NCBI RefSeq assembly: GCF_003590095.1
Contig: NC_039502.1
Coordinates: forward strand, 4,317,753-4,381,752
DNA length: 64,000 nucleotides
Direction: 5' to 3'
Source: Trichoplusia ni
Taxonomy: Eukaryota > Arthropoda > Insecta > Lepidoptera > Noctuidae
Shown here: positions 37,160 through 48,300 of the stretch, in pieces
How the letters are laid out: every line of letters begins with the position of its first letter
Position numbering within the stretch: position 1 is the stretch's first letter
Program-made: the position numbers and the translations under genes
The notes under the pieces: generated by a model
Told to the model about the DNA's origin: nothing
Databases searched by the model: none
The model's input: only the letters and a program-made list of their open reading frames with translations

Positions 37160-37225
37160 GGTGATCACGACACATCTACTAAATGTCCCGCGTAGAACAA
37201 GCATTTGAAAACACAAAAGAATAGA
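37160..37225 (+). mobile_element. Fragment of a type-B SINE
   Basis: CCCGCGTAGAACAAGCATTTG followed by AAAACACAAAAG matches the segment just after the B box in the other type-B copies. The head may be the worn GGTGGTCAAAGCG near 36908. Confidence 0.35.
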
Positions 37226-37361
37226 ACTGCACCATTACCATTTACCTACTTAAGCACTAAAAGCAGGGCTCCCGGGACCAGTTGTGGAAACGAGATTACT
37301 ATTAGACGCAATGTAGCCCGCCATCTTCCTTCAAAACAGTAGGTACTGCTGTAAAAGTTCA

Positions 37362-37497
37362 CAATATTTTGATAGTAACTGTCGTATTTCGACTCGCGAT
37401 CCCGCCGCGTCTGCTCATGATTAAGGACTCCGGTTGGGTCCGAAACTAGTCGGGCTACCCCGATAAATACGCGTGAGTAAACCGTTACATCATTTAA
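37362..37497. repeat. GC-rich conserved 112-bp unit, copy 2, with flanking direct repeats
   Basis: 37388-37499 is identical to 17318-17429. An 18-bp direct repeat with one mismatch, TACTGCTGTAAAAG(T/C)TCA, stands at 37344-37361 and 37498-37515, immediately bounding the insertion. As in copy 1, the side ending CATCATTTAA is precise, while the other side carries 26 bp not shared with copy 1. Two independent insertions with target-site-like duplications argue that the unit moves, probably by retroposition in the minus-strand sense. No A or B box or poly(A) is obvious. Confidence 0.72.
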
Positions 37498-37515
37498 TAC
37501 TGCTGTAAAAGCTCA

Positions 37516-38984
37516 TGATACAGGAATCATATCTTCTTACAAACGTTATTTAAAGACTAATAATATATTATTGAAAACAAATCGTTTACTTTTGCGTGTG
37601 CAGATTATTTATTATGATAAAGCTGACATTAATTACACTACAACAATGCAACGAAGGTCAAAGGTCAGTCTTGATATGTTAACACCGGTCAGTGGGTGGC
37701 ACAATAATAATAATAAACTTAAAAAAAAAAACTTTATAACATCGTAAGATTTGAATTTCATCTGGAATTTACTCGTAAATGTCATGGGCTATTGTTTTGC
37801 ACGTTCGTGCATAACTGCAGGTTCGAATCTGTGAGACATTTACGGAATATTATGACATGTATCGAAGTACATTATTATGCATTATTTCATTTTTGCTATT
37901 GTTTTTGTTCAGATGTACCTACATATGTGATATTGATAGTGCTAGATAATTAATCTATTATTCTCGAGTGCTAATCTGCTGTCAAATTTAGTAATTACCT
38001 GGAACAATGATTAGTTCCACACTTTGTTCAATAGTTATTTAACAATTAATCACAGCGTAGACCAGTACTGACAGACGCTTTAATTTGTGTAGATCAGATT
38101 TTTTGGAACAAGTCAAAGACACTGAGAGTTTCATACAAATAGGCTGAAAAAAACGACAATTTTTTACGTCACCAGGTTGTATAACATTGTTCATGTGCAC
38201 ATCCCGATATATTGGCAGCAGAGCCTTCGTGTTAAGGTGCCGATTTCACCCTTTGAGCATGGAACTCTAAAAATAAAACTATATACACTATAATACTTTA
38301 GTTCGCAAATTCCTGTATGTCGTAACTTTTTTAATCAGACGTCTTATCTTGATCTCCTGATCTCATTTAAATCACCATCCTAATTAACCCCTAGTTTCTA
38401 TGATTGAATTGAAATTAACATTGCACACAAGCCAAGCCATATACAGTCAGTTCATAATTATCACTGCTCGTAAAATGATATCCTGCAGCTCCCAATTAAT
38501 TACTACACAACCAACTTACATGAATCAACATAAAAATTACGTATGAGTCTTATGTTAAGAGCCATAAGGTTCAAAATTAAAGAGTTCCAGTTTTGTAGAA
38601 CGCATACATTAAGTTTGTAAGCAAAACTTAACAGTACATCAACAGCTATGTAATACAATCAATTGTTTCTTATTACGAGCGCCATAAAGTCGAAAATAGG
38701 TCGTGTTTTGATTTGAAAAACGTAAATATTTTATTGTTTTGTATTTAATGTTTTCTTAAGACATTCCTGGCCATAAATAGTACGAGCATAATATGGAAGG
38801 CGCCGGCCATATGTATTTACATTCTGACTATGTAAGTTTAAGGCAATGATTTTAATATAAATAAAACTTACTGTTTTGAAAAAAAAATTGAGGGATTACT
38901 TACTCTTGCCCTCGTCTGGATGTCGGTTATAATATAACTGCGAAAACATCATTGTTTTAACGCAATAGGTTAAATTAATGTATT
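37516..38984. other. Unassigned sequence
   Basis: A B-box-like GCAGGTTCGAATCTG near 37820 and a short (AAT)n tract near 37706 are the only features. No gene. Confidence 0.4.
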
Positions 38985-39115
38985 TATTCAAGGTATAAGC
39001 TTCCTCTACACCAAATTTCATCGAAATCGATCCAGCCGTTTGAGCGTGAAGATACAACTAACTTACAATCCAAACACAGTCGCATACTTTCGCATTTATA
39101 ACATCATATTTTATG
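38985..39115 (+). repeat. LINE 3'-tail-like repeat
   Basis: CACCAAATTTCATCGAAATC, CCAGCCGTTTGAGCGTGAAG and CTTTCGCATTTATAACATCA occur in the order typical of an abundant lepidopteran repeat end that I associate with RTE-like elements. A second worn scrap (TTCATCTAAATCTGTGCAG) is at 39449-39467. Non-coding. Confidence 0.55.
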
Positions 39116-39473
39116 GAGTTTTCATTAAAAGTTTTTTTCAGATATTGCTACAACTATTTTAAATGATATTAGCTTTCTATAATTTTCCACTATCCCCTTT
39201 CAATTCGAAACGTAATTATGAAAATTATTAGTTAAAGGAGTAAAGTTTCTTGACTGTATACGCACTAATAGTCAATTAAAGTCAAGATATTAAGTCTAAT
39301 GATTTAAGTTAGAAAAGATAATTTTAATAAGTTTGCCGACAACTTGTCTTTGCAGGCTGACTTTCTAGCATTTCCAGTTTACCTTATTCAACGGAAACAT
39401 ATCTTCATGATAAATTTTTATCATGTTTACAAACTATGTGGAAAGCAAATTCATCTAAATCTGTGCAGTAGTT

Positions 39474-40189
39474 TTGAGTAAAACTGCGATAAATACTCTT
39501 CCAACCATTTCCAGTTTTGATGTTCCGCCTTCAATTCATTCACTTCTTACTAAGGGATATCGTATTGCCCAGGCAACTGGGTCAAGGAGATCAGATCAGG
39601 CAGAATCAGGTAAGGAGGCAGTCGCTCCTTATAAAACAGTCATACTTAGCAGATCCAGATTAACTGGAAGCCGTCCCAAAAAAACAGTGTTGGGAAAAGG
39701 CTGATCATGATAATGTTGACTTATTCAAGGTAGAATCAAGTTCCCTATCAAATTCGAATGGAGATCGAGTGTGTAACCTGGAATCATCTACTAATACTTG
39801 TGTGGCATGAGTTGGAACTATGTTCAATCGTCAACTAGCAACGCTGATCAAAACTATACCTTCTTTATCTTAGTGTATATCTATAGTATGTACCATTTTA
39901 GGACCGAATCAAAATAAAAAAACAAGAAAAGAAAGATTGTTGGTCAACCTAACATCTTAGGTATTCTTTTATTCATTTAAAAAGATATACACATCCTTTT
40001 ACATTATCATTTTCGAATCCAAACATATTTGTAGTCATTGCTAAAGATACAGGAACCACAAGATTGCTATCAATAGTTACGCCACCTGACAAAGTGTCAC
40101 TCATAAAAATAGCAGAAAAGGATGTAGAGACACTGAAAGGCAGTAATAATGACGCAATCTCTCAACATTATCTACCATTTTCAATATGA
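39474..40189 (+). pseudogene. Three-piece coding relic
   Basis: Not recognised. Piece 1 (39474-39704, no ATG) reads FDVPPSIHSLLTKGYRIAQA and on to LTGSRPKK. Next is a run of seven A (about 39678-39684), after which the good frame changes by one. Piece 2 (about 39694-39809) reads EKADHDNVDLFKVESSSLSN to a TGA, with about 14 of 38 codons starting with G. Piece 3 (39953-40189) reads NPNIFVVIAKDTGTTRLLS, IVTPPDKVSLIKIAEKDVE. The AAAATAAAAAAACAAG stretch and the R1 insertion at 40496 lie nearby. It could be one decayed ORF with an indel in the A-run plus a gap, or exons. No family is evident. Confidence 0.35.
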
Positions 40190-40480
40190 AACAAGAAACT
40201 ACGCAGAATCAGATTTAGGTAAAGATTAGCTTAATTGATTAATGAATAAATTACGTCTCGTAAACAGTGGCGATGTATAGGAAATGTGCGTGATTGTGAA
40301 TAGGAGGTATGAGCAAAGTAGAAGTAGTGTTTCCTAATTGTTTGGTATTTAATGCATGGACAAAACTGTGTGTCATACATAAAACATAAAATAGAATTAA
40401 TAAACTTTAATTTGCAAATTATTATATAACTCAACAACATCTGTGTTTGGACTACATCACTTAATATCTTGGGTTAAGAC

Positions 40481-40495
40481 AGGAGTGCTCTACCC
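40481..40495. repeat. Left target-site duplication of the R1-type insertion
   Basis: AGGAGTGCTCTACCC, repeated exactly at 41209-41223 immediately after the poly(A) tail. The first A is ambiguous with the tail. Confidence 0.95.
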
Positions 40496-41208
40496 CGGGT
40501 CCCTGACGTTTCGGATGACACAGGTACTGACCGGGCATGGATGCTTTGGAAAGTACCTGTTTCGCATACCACAAAAAGAGCCAACCCCCGGTTGTCACCA
40601 CTGTAGCAGCAGCGAGGACACGGCGCAGCACACCCTCGAGCAATGTCCTGCTTGGGCTGAGCAGCGTCGGGCACTTGCTGTTGCCATTGGTCAGGATATG
40701 TCGCTCTCAGCCGTAGTTGCCTCTATGAGTTCGAGCGAAGATTCTTGGCGCGCCGTCATGGATTTTTGTGAAGAAGTGATGGCGCTCAAAGAGAGCGCAG
40801 AGAGAACACGGGAGAGAAGTGACAATCCTCTACGCGCACGACGAGCAAGGGGCAGAAGAAGGGCACAATTTGCCCTTCTCCAGCCACCATGATTAGCCTC
40901 GGACAGCAGTCTTGGGGAAGACTGCTGTACTGTACCTAGGCAAGGACGGCGCGCGCGATGCTTCAGCGCGCCTCTTTAAGCGATGAGAAAGACACTGCTC
41001 TTCCTCTCAATGATGATGCAGCTCTTTTAGGAGCTCCCATGTCGGGGTTCGCGGTAGACTGCGAAAGCGTTCCCGCTTGGCCCCCGACTAAAGGAAGCGG
41101 GAAGCATTCCAGTGGTTTTAGCCGGTAGGAGTCCGGCACACCCCTTCGCCTTCCCCAGGGCGAAGGATGTCCATGAGGATTTCCACTGGACAAAAAAAAA
41201 AAAAAAAA
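40496..41208 (+). mobile_element. 5'-truncated R1-type non-LTR retrotransposon
   Basis: About 0.7 kb holding the last ~130 codons of an ORF2-type protein, a GC-rich ~300-bp 3' UTR and an 18-A tail, between perfect 15-bp target-site duplications. The UTR holds stem-loops: CAGCAGTCTT (40904-40913) pairs with AAGACTGCTG (40918-40927), and others involve GGCGCGC/GCGCGCC and CCTTCGCC/GGCGAAGG. The exact duplication, intact frame and long A tail mark a recent insertion, typical of target-primed reverse transcription aborted early. GC content and codon use contrast sharply with the host DNA. Confidence 0.92.
40497..40892 (+). CDS. R1-type ORF2 C-terminal fragment with CCHC zinc knuckle
   Basis: The frame is open from host DNA at 40443 (a GTG), but element coding begins at about 40497. 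It reads SLTFRMTQVLTGHGCFGKYL, then GCHHCSSSEDTAQHTLEQC. This is a C-x2-C-x8-H-x4-C zinc knuckle, the conserved C-terminal motif of R1-clade reverse-transcriptase proteins, together with the LTFRxTQVLTGHGCF block before it. The basic tail (RARRARGRRRAQFALLQPP) ends at TGA 40890-40892. The endonuclease and reverse-transcriptase domains are absent through 5' truncation, so the fragment cannot move by itself. Any expression would depend on the host flank. Confidence 0.9.
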   Translation, partial: GSLTFRMTQVLTGHGCFGKYLFRIPQKEPTPGCHHCSSSEDTAQHTLEQCPAWAEQRRALAVAIGQDMSLSAVVASMSSSEDSWRAVMDFCEEVMALKESAERTRERSDNPLRARRARGRRRAQFALLQPP

Positions 41209-41223
41209 AGGAGTGCTCTACCC
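41209..41223. repeat. Right target-site duplication of the R1-type insertion
   Basis: Exact copy of 40481-40495. Confidence 0.95.
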
Positions 41224-41329
41224 ATAAATATTTTTTTTATCTCTACTAATGCCTAATGAGAGATGTCAATTTTATCCTATAAATTAACAAATATAGATAC
41301 AGTAGAAGAGAGAAAAATAATGCTAATAA

Positions 41330-41480
41330 ACCCAAAAAGCTAGCAAAGGCAAAAGAGCCGAGACCCGAGAGCTGGCAAAAGCTAGCTCTCGGGGCACCAA
41401 GCACGTTGCGGTGTCTCCCTGCTACGAATGCAAGGGTACCAGGACGTCGAATATTTTATTTTTCTATAAACTTAGGCATG
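41330..41480 (+). other. GC-rich patch, possible zinc-knuckle relic and hairpin
   Basis: A GC-rich island just downstream of the R1 insertion. One frame from 41330 reads KASSRGTKHVAVSPCYECKG, with a C-x2-C pair (41420-41431) as in retroelement gag knuckles, but the His and last Cys are not in place. A 10-bp perfect stem (CCCGAGAGCT 41364-41373, AGCTCTCGGG 41384-41393) lies inside. Probably a retroelement scrap. Confidence 0.3.
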
Positions 41481-42203
41481 AAGTCATCTATTTCCTTTCA
41501 AGTACATCATATATGGCGCTTCGATTCCCCAATTGACCGATAACAAGCATTATACAAAAGCAATCGCAAAACCTATTACTGATAACCAACGGAAACGAAT
41601 AACAAAACTCCTTACAATTAACCACACATATACGTCGACACTTCATTGAGCTTCGTCTATATTTCAATACCCATAAAGTCGATTTTCATTGGTCTTGGTG
41701 ACTTTATTGCGTGTTTTACTGTACGGTGTGTGACTAAAACTTGAAACCTAGAAACTGTTATCGCATTTCGTAAATACTCGTAAGTCGTAACTATTAGTAC
41801 ACGCTTTGATTGCACCGGTACCTTTCAAGCTTATCTGTTATTGTTATAAAACATGTACTTTGAATTAAACGCGACATTTTTTTGATAAGATGAGGCGCCT
41901 GTCCACCTACTTGAGGAGGTACCTCAGTTTCGTCAAGTGTCAGTGTGATATTGTTCTTAAATATAAATGAAGAAGTCATGTAGACTTCTATACTAATATT
42001 ATGAAGAAATGTTTCGTGAATTTTATGACGTTGTAGGAGGTAATCTCGGGATCTCCAGAATCCATTTTGTTACCAATAGAAATGCTCACTATTTTTGTAT
42101 CATTGGTTATTTAGACTATTATTAATAGAGCCCAACGAAGTGTGGAAGCGTCAGGTAATATTCAGATTGGAATCGTGAAGCATTCCTATTTTAGTTTATA
42201 TAT
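41481..42203. other. Unassigned sequence
   Basis: A 61-codon minus-strand frame at 41794-41979 (ITLTLDETEVPPQVGGQAPH...) is mildly coding-like and starts with an ATG; not called. Confidence 0.35.
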
Positions 42204-42226
42204 TTGCTTCGGCAGGAATACTAAAT
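42204..42226 (+). pseudogene. U6 snRNA 5'-end-like fragment
   Basis: TTGCTTCGGCAG followed by GAATACTAAAT resembles the first part of U6 snRNA (TTGCTTCGGCAG, then ATATACTAAAAT as known) with a short deletion. It stops after about 23 bases. A non-functional scrap or chance. Confidence 0.4.
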
Positions 42227-45200
42227 TATAAGATGAAATTCGCGTACTTACAAAGAGAACCCCGAGTCAACAACGTCTCAACGTACTACGGATTCTCTCA
42301 CAAATTCATAAGCTTGACCTCTTTTTAATATTAGTATAGTACATATTTGTTTAGCTATGATCTGACACTTTCATTTCATATTTCTCAAAAAAAACAGTCA
42401 TAATTATTCAAAAACATTTAAATACATGTATCTTTGTTTGTTCCTTTGTTTAGTGTCAGCTTGCGAATCAAGACTTATGTTTATTCTTGTAATCAGCGTT
42501 TGCTTGACACTCTCGTGTTTGATTACCGAGCCAATCATTTGGTGACAATTTTTTTTAGGAGTGATACTTGTTTAGCTAAATTGATGCTAATATAAGAAGC
42601 GACTGCTGTATCCGCTGCATGAAGATATAGTGACGAATTATAGACATCCTAATAAGGAGCTATAATTATTAAATGTTTGAAGTGTTTTTGTAGTGGGAAA
42701 ACCTATCATAGCTTTAAATTTAAAGAATTTTACAGAACTTATGATCTACAAGTCTATTTACGACATTGTCAAAATTGTTACTTAGAGACGTTCGAAAAAC
42801 TAAAACTTTTATTTATCACGAAGTAATACTTAAAATGATTGTCAAAGACTACGTCCACACATCTGTCAACAGATGGCGCTGTCCTAAAAGATCCAAGCGT
42901 GCGAACATTTTTCACACAAGCCAAGTTGCAGGCATAACCCCGTCTTATAATAAGTCTATTAGCTACCTCAGTAGTTTATACTCAGCGTGACTACACCGCT
43001 ACTTATCGTCACGCCGCGTTTCAAACACGTTCATTTGGACTAAACGTGCAGTAGTCTTCACAATATTCACTCCAACCGTTTCACAAGCATTATAGTGATT
43101 AATTATACACATATTTGTAAGAGATTGGACATGAACTCGTGACTGTACTGTATCCAACGTCTGTAGGACTCACACGATAAATTTTAGCTCAGTTTGACCC
43201 AAGATAGTAATGTCGTGAGTGACATTCGTTATTTGTACCGAAGGACCGTTTTAATCGTCTTGAGAGAAAGAAATTCAGAGTGTAAAAATATCTTGCTTTG
43301 TTCGAGTCACTTGACAGTCAAAATGACTTGATTTAATGACTGCAATAGACTCTTTTTAAAGAAAGAACCCCCCGATTATAAATATAACTAGTGAATATTA
43401 CCGAAACTGTCAAAATTCTCTTAGAAAACAATAGTTCCCACTTTACAGTCCATCAAAAGCGGGATTTCAAGAGCAGTTCAAGAAAACGCTGTCCTTAGAC
43501 ATTTTATCGTCCTCCTTTCATAGTAAATTAGTACAACAATACCATACATTTCAGTCTAGTCTTTTAGTCTGCATTTACAAATACAAAGTTGCCTTAATGT
43601 AATATAAGCAAACACTCCAGACATACGATTGTGCGTATTATGCAAAAATGTAACCGCATCGGCATTATATTTTCTAATGAAACTTGTTCTTTGTATTTTA
43701 TTCTTTGAAATCGTGATTGTAATTATTTATAGGATAGTTTATGACTTGTGGGTGCGTTTTAGTGTGTGGTTTGATATTTGGCTTTGTGTGATGCGTTTTT
43801 AATGTAAACGGTTGTTGGTTTACTGTTGAAAACTTTGCCTGTTTTGTTGAAATTTTGAATTTGCCTGTTTTCTGTTCCTGCATTTATTTGGAAATGCTTG
43901 CTGGAAAATTGGAGATGAAGTTGCGAGAAATTTAATTTAAATTTTTAAGTACCCAAAGACAATTTTGTTTTTCACATTAAGTGACAAATTGCTATTATTA
44001 TGACTTATATGTTTATATAAGGAGTTGCAATCTGTTAAGGAAACCCATTATGTAACAAAGTTGAGCGAGAAACTCATTATTCACAATATAATTATTCGAT
44101 AAATTTAATTCATTATCACCTTTAGGAAGTAAATAAATATAACAGATATTTCTATTATTAGCTTATAATGGTGTCTCTGTATCAATAATAGCATATCATT
44201 GTTGTTTATCGAATAGCTTTGACCCATTTCCTCCAAGAATAGAAGGAAGATCCTATATGGTAACTTAGGTTGTTTAAAAAAACACTCATAAAGGAAATAA
44301 CATTTAAAATAAAATAGATTAACAACTTTAGTGCTTTGTTACTCCATGAGGTTTGAAGCCCGAGTGGTTCAGTGTTACCGTCAAAGTCTTCTGGCTAATT
44401 TAAATTAAAAAAAAACTGTAGCCGTATATTTTTTTTTTATTATTCTTTCTAATAAACAACAAATTCAATTAGTAGATAGGTACAATCAAGCATAAAAGTC
44501 TTTGAACTCTATGTATACCCTACTATAAATGTTAATCTTATGTATTTTTTATTTCCAGGTATGTACAGTCAAGTGCAATAGCAGTTTGTTTTGTAAGTAA
44601 TATGGGATGTATTTTTGCGTAAAACCGGTATGTAAATGTTCCCAGTCTTATAATGTTAGTTGTTTCTTTGAGTTTATGATCTTGATTGTACCTTTTTATA
44701 TACTTAGACTTGTTTGTGTGGGTACATGATGTACCTTATGTTGAGAATTTTATTGTAAGGCGATTTTTATTGATGACAGTCAAACGTAAAATAAGCATTT
44801 CGTGTCCAGAATCATATGATTGGAGACTATTATCAATGAGAATATTTAATAGATAGTATTTTAAAGAACCCGAAAATAAAACAATATTTCAAAACTGGAA
44901 TGACATTAAAAACTTTTTTCTCAAACCTAAATTAAGGCAAATGAAAGTCCCTACTGTTTGTCCTCAAATTCAAGTCGTTCTAATCTTAAATGTATCTCTA
45001 CATATCCATTCTAACTCTTATGTGCTAGGTCATGGGGTCGAAAATCCAATGGCTTGAGTAATAATATTTGTTTGACACTTAAGTTTTATTTGCAGTTGAT
45101 AAGCTAATTCCGTTAACGGTGTTTTGCCCTCTGATGAAGTTAGAGGTGATATCTTGAAGATATAATATCACTTACTCATTTTAATGAGTAAACTTAAGAT

Positions 45201-45257
45201 TTGTAGATAGTTTGTGTCTTTATTCTAGTATCTATTATATGCAGTATAACAAAAAAC
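42227..45257. other. Unassigned sequence
   Basis: Weak open frames at 42766-42990 (+) and 43698-43883 (-), and a worn A-box-like GCCCGAGTGGTTCAGTG near 44359. No gene is called. Confidence 0.4.
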
Positions 45258-45308
45258 TTCTCGGGCAATCCCGATTAATACGAGTGAGTAAACAGTTCCA
45301 TCTTTAAG
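45258..45308. repeat. Decayed partial copy of the 112-bp unit
   Basis: CTCGGGCAATCCCGATTAAT followed by ACGAGTGAGTAAACAGTTCC matches the precise end of the units at 17318 and 37388 with several substitutions. The opposite half is missing. Confidence 0.6.
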
Positions 45309-48300
45309 ATACCAAAGTAAGAGTCTTCCACACTTAAGCTACTATAAGGAGTTATAAAAAAGAATTAACAAACAGATCATTAAATAAAGTCAAAAATACA
45401 TAAAAATAATTAAGTCTTGAATTGCATACATTCACAGCTACCACAAAAACAAGCAAAAATTGTCGTAAACACGAAAACACATCGCTACTTGAAAAACAAT
45501 TAATTTCAGCACACGAAGCTCAACATGTACCGTCAACATGCACAATCAATTTATTTCAACAAAAACAAAAGCTGTGAAATTGGCAAAGAATCATTCACTT
45601 GCACAATTACAACTTTACATTGTTGGGGTAATAAATTACTGGAAACACGGACAGACGCCATTACCGTCACGATTTTGCTGACTCTCCCAGTAAAATTTAT
45701 AGTCTCGTATAATCTGCCATATGGTTAAAGAAACAAGGATTTACTATACTCACCCTTGTGGCTAGGTAATAAGAGTGGTTTTAGTGCCGAAGTGCTACTG
45801 AAAATGTGCGCTGAAGTGCACTTTCGCACTTCATTATTAAAAACTTTATTCGATTTTGGAGTAATGTCTGTTGGTTGTCATGTTATACAGGGGGGGAAAT
45901 GTCAAAGTATTAAGATTTAATACGTTTTCCAAAAGCTCGTATGCTTATGAAAAAAAATCAAAATATTTCTTACGTCTCACTGACACTGCCTATGCCTTCT
46001 TTAATAGAGCCGATATGGCTAATTACGTAGTAAACTTGAAGTGGAGACTAATAGACGCCCATTTAAAATTTCAAAGGTCAAAAATTTCTAAAGCATTGAT
46101 ACAATGATTTACAACCGCAAAGAAGAAAACTTTATAGGTTTATTATGCCCCGTTACAAAAAATGATTCGCTAATCTTAGAAAAGAAATTTACAAGCTCAA
46201 CATCATGTTAGTTTAAAAGCGTTATAAAGTTAATGCAGGAAACTGATCTTATTCGCGTAGTACGCCATAAAAAGCTTAAATCTAAAAGGCTTTTTACCCT
46301 AGTTACATTAATGAAGCACTTATAACTTTTATAGCTATTTTCTCTATCTTGCTACCAAATAAAAGTTGTACGTGTACTAGCAAATTAATGTACACAAGTC
46401 GTTAAAACGTATCTGGTTTTTCGTCCAATGATGTAGGTAACTAATACATGAAATGAATGGAGAGATATATTTATGAGCAAAATTTTGTCAAAGAACACTT
46501 GCATTTTATTTGGCGTTTTTTGGAAGATGCCTGCATCCAATAGAATGCAACGGGCTGGGCTGATAAAGCAATGAAGATGATCAACATTTACGCCAACTAT
46601 TACGTTTAAATCACAAAGCATAAGGGCCAAAAGTCCAGAAATGATTTATCCAAATACAAATTTCCTTAGAAAACTACTCCACAAAGCATCAACATTACAA
46701 TTGAAACAAATTCTTATAACCTTCAAAAAGATTCGCTGACAGCATAGTGACATTATCATTTCTTTATTAAATACTTATTCATGGTTCGTTGAACCAAAAC
46801 AATTGTATCTGATCACGACTAGCAAATGAATTTAGATATAGGAACTAACCTAGTTATTTGCTAGATGTTTTTATTAGCTAGAGTTGATCTCACATTTGAC
46901 CTTTTTAGACACGCTGATTTATCGAATAGAGTATGTGTCGAGGTAAAAAATAGACTAGACATCTGTATTAAATTATGAATAATTAATGAAGTGGGTAATT
47001 AAGTTCTGTTAAAATGTAAATTATATTATTGAATAGTCAGCGTCGATCATCGCCTTATAGAAAATTGATATTGGCGCAGAAAATAATTTCAAATTTTAAA
47101 TAACTGATCCGAAAGTAGACAATTTCGAGTCCGAAAGAAAGATACGGTAAGATTAGATTCAATAAAACCAGACAAGATTCGAATTCTTATCTCAAGGTAG
47201 CAAACACGTAATAAATTGTCATGAGTTTCCATTCCACATTCCATTAGTACAATAGAGGACCTCTAACCTTCATATCTAGAAGCTGATAAGCAGCTGACAC
47301 CCTCAATACTATCAAACCTAGATCTGTTCCTACTTACCGATATTGGCAGCATATAGGCAGCGACAAACGAAATATAGAAACTACAGATACAGAACGAGCA
47401 GAATTCGTTACTATACTCCAAGATCGTGCTACAAGAGAAACGAGAACTGATTGCCATCAGCAACACCTATCACAAGTTTCCATCATAGTCCAAGTAAAAA
47501 ACTTAAGCTCGTGACGCCATCGTGTCATCTAGCCCACGTATATATCGGCCATCTTAATAGGCTGTACTTGCCCGCTTTCACCAACAAACTCGATAAACAA
47601 AATCACAACAACGTCAACATGAATTCGCATAAATTCACTTGCATTCAATACGAAATGTACATTATATCTGATCGGAGGTTGTCAATGCGAAAATGGCGGC
47701 TCACAAACAATATCGGGACTGGTGAATGCCATCGGACGCACTGCGGGCGTGGTTGTCTGGACGGGGAGAAATCGAAAGACGTACGTCGTACAACCATTTT
47801 GTAATACACAATGTATAATTTAGATATCGTCTTAACGGTCAATGTGGATTAGTCACGTTTTGAGATCGCGATGCTTCCGTGACCTCTAACTTATATGGAA
47901 GCTACAATGAGTTTCTCAACACTATCGCTTTGGGCATAGTCTGTGCAACGTTTACACGAATTTATAGCGTCATAAAAATACAAAATTAGCAGCAATATCG
48001 TTTAGTTTTAAAATATGGCGATGCCTATAAAGTCTTATAAAACTAGCCATATTTATAACAATGGTTTTATGCATAGCTTTTAAAGAAGAATGTGCACGTG
48101 TGGGTATTCCTTATCGCTTTTCCCTTATGAATTGAATGAAGTCAAGCAATCAGGTTGATTTACTGCGATACCATAATACCGCAACAATGTCGTTGACTTT
48201 GAAAATGGCAATGGTGAATGAACGTTGCAGTAAATTGCACATAATTCATAAACACTAGACCGTGGTAAGGTTCCTGCTATTTCTTAATTATGTTAACGAT

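Noticed and set aside
40461..41193. Minus-strand open frames inside the R1-type insertion
   Set aside because: Shadows of the GC-rich plus-strand coding region and 3' UTR.
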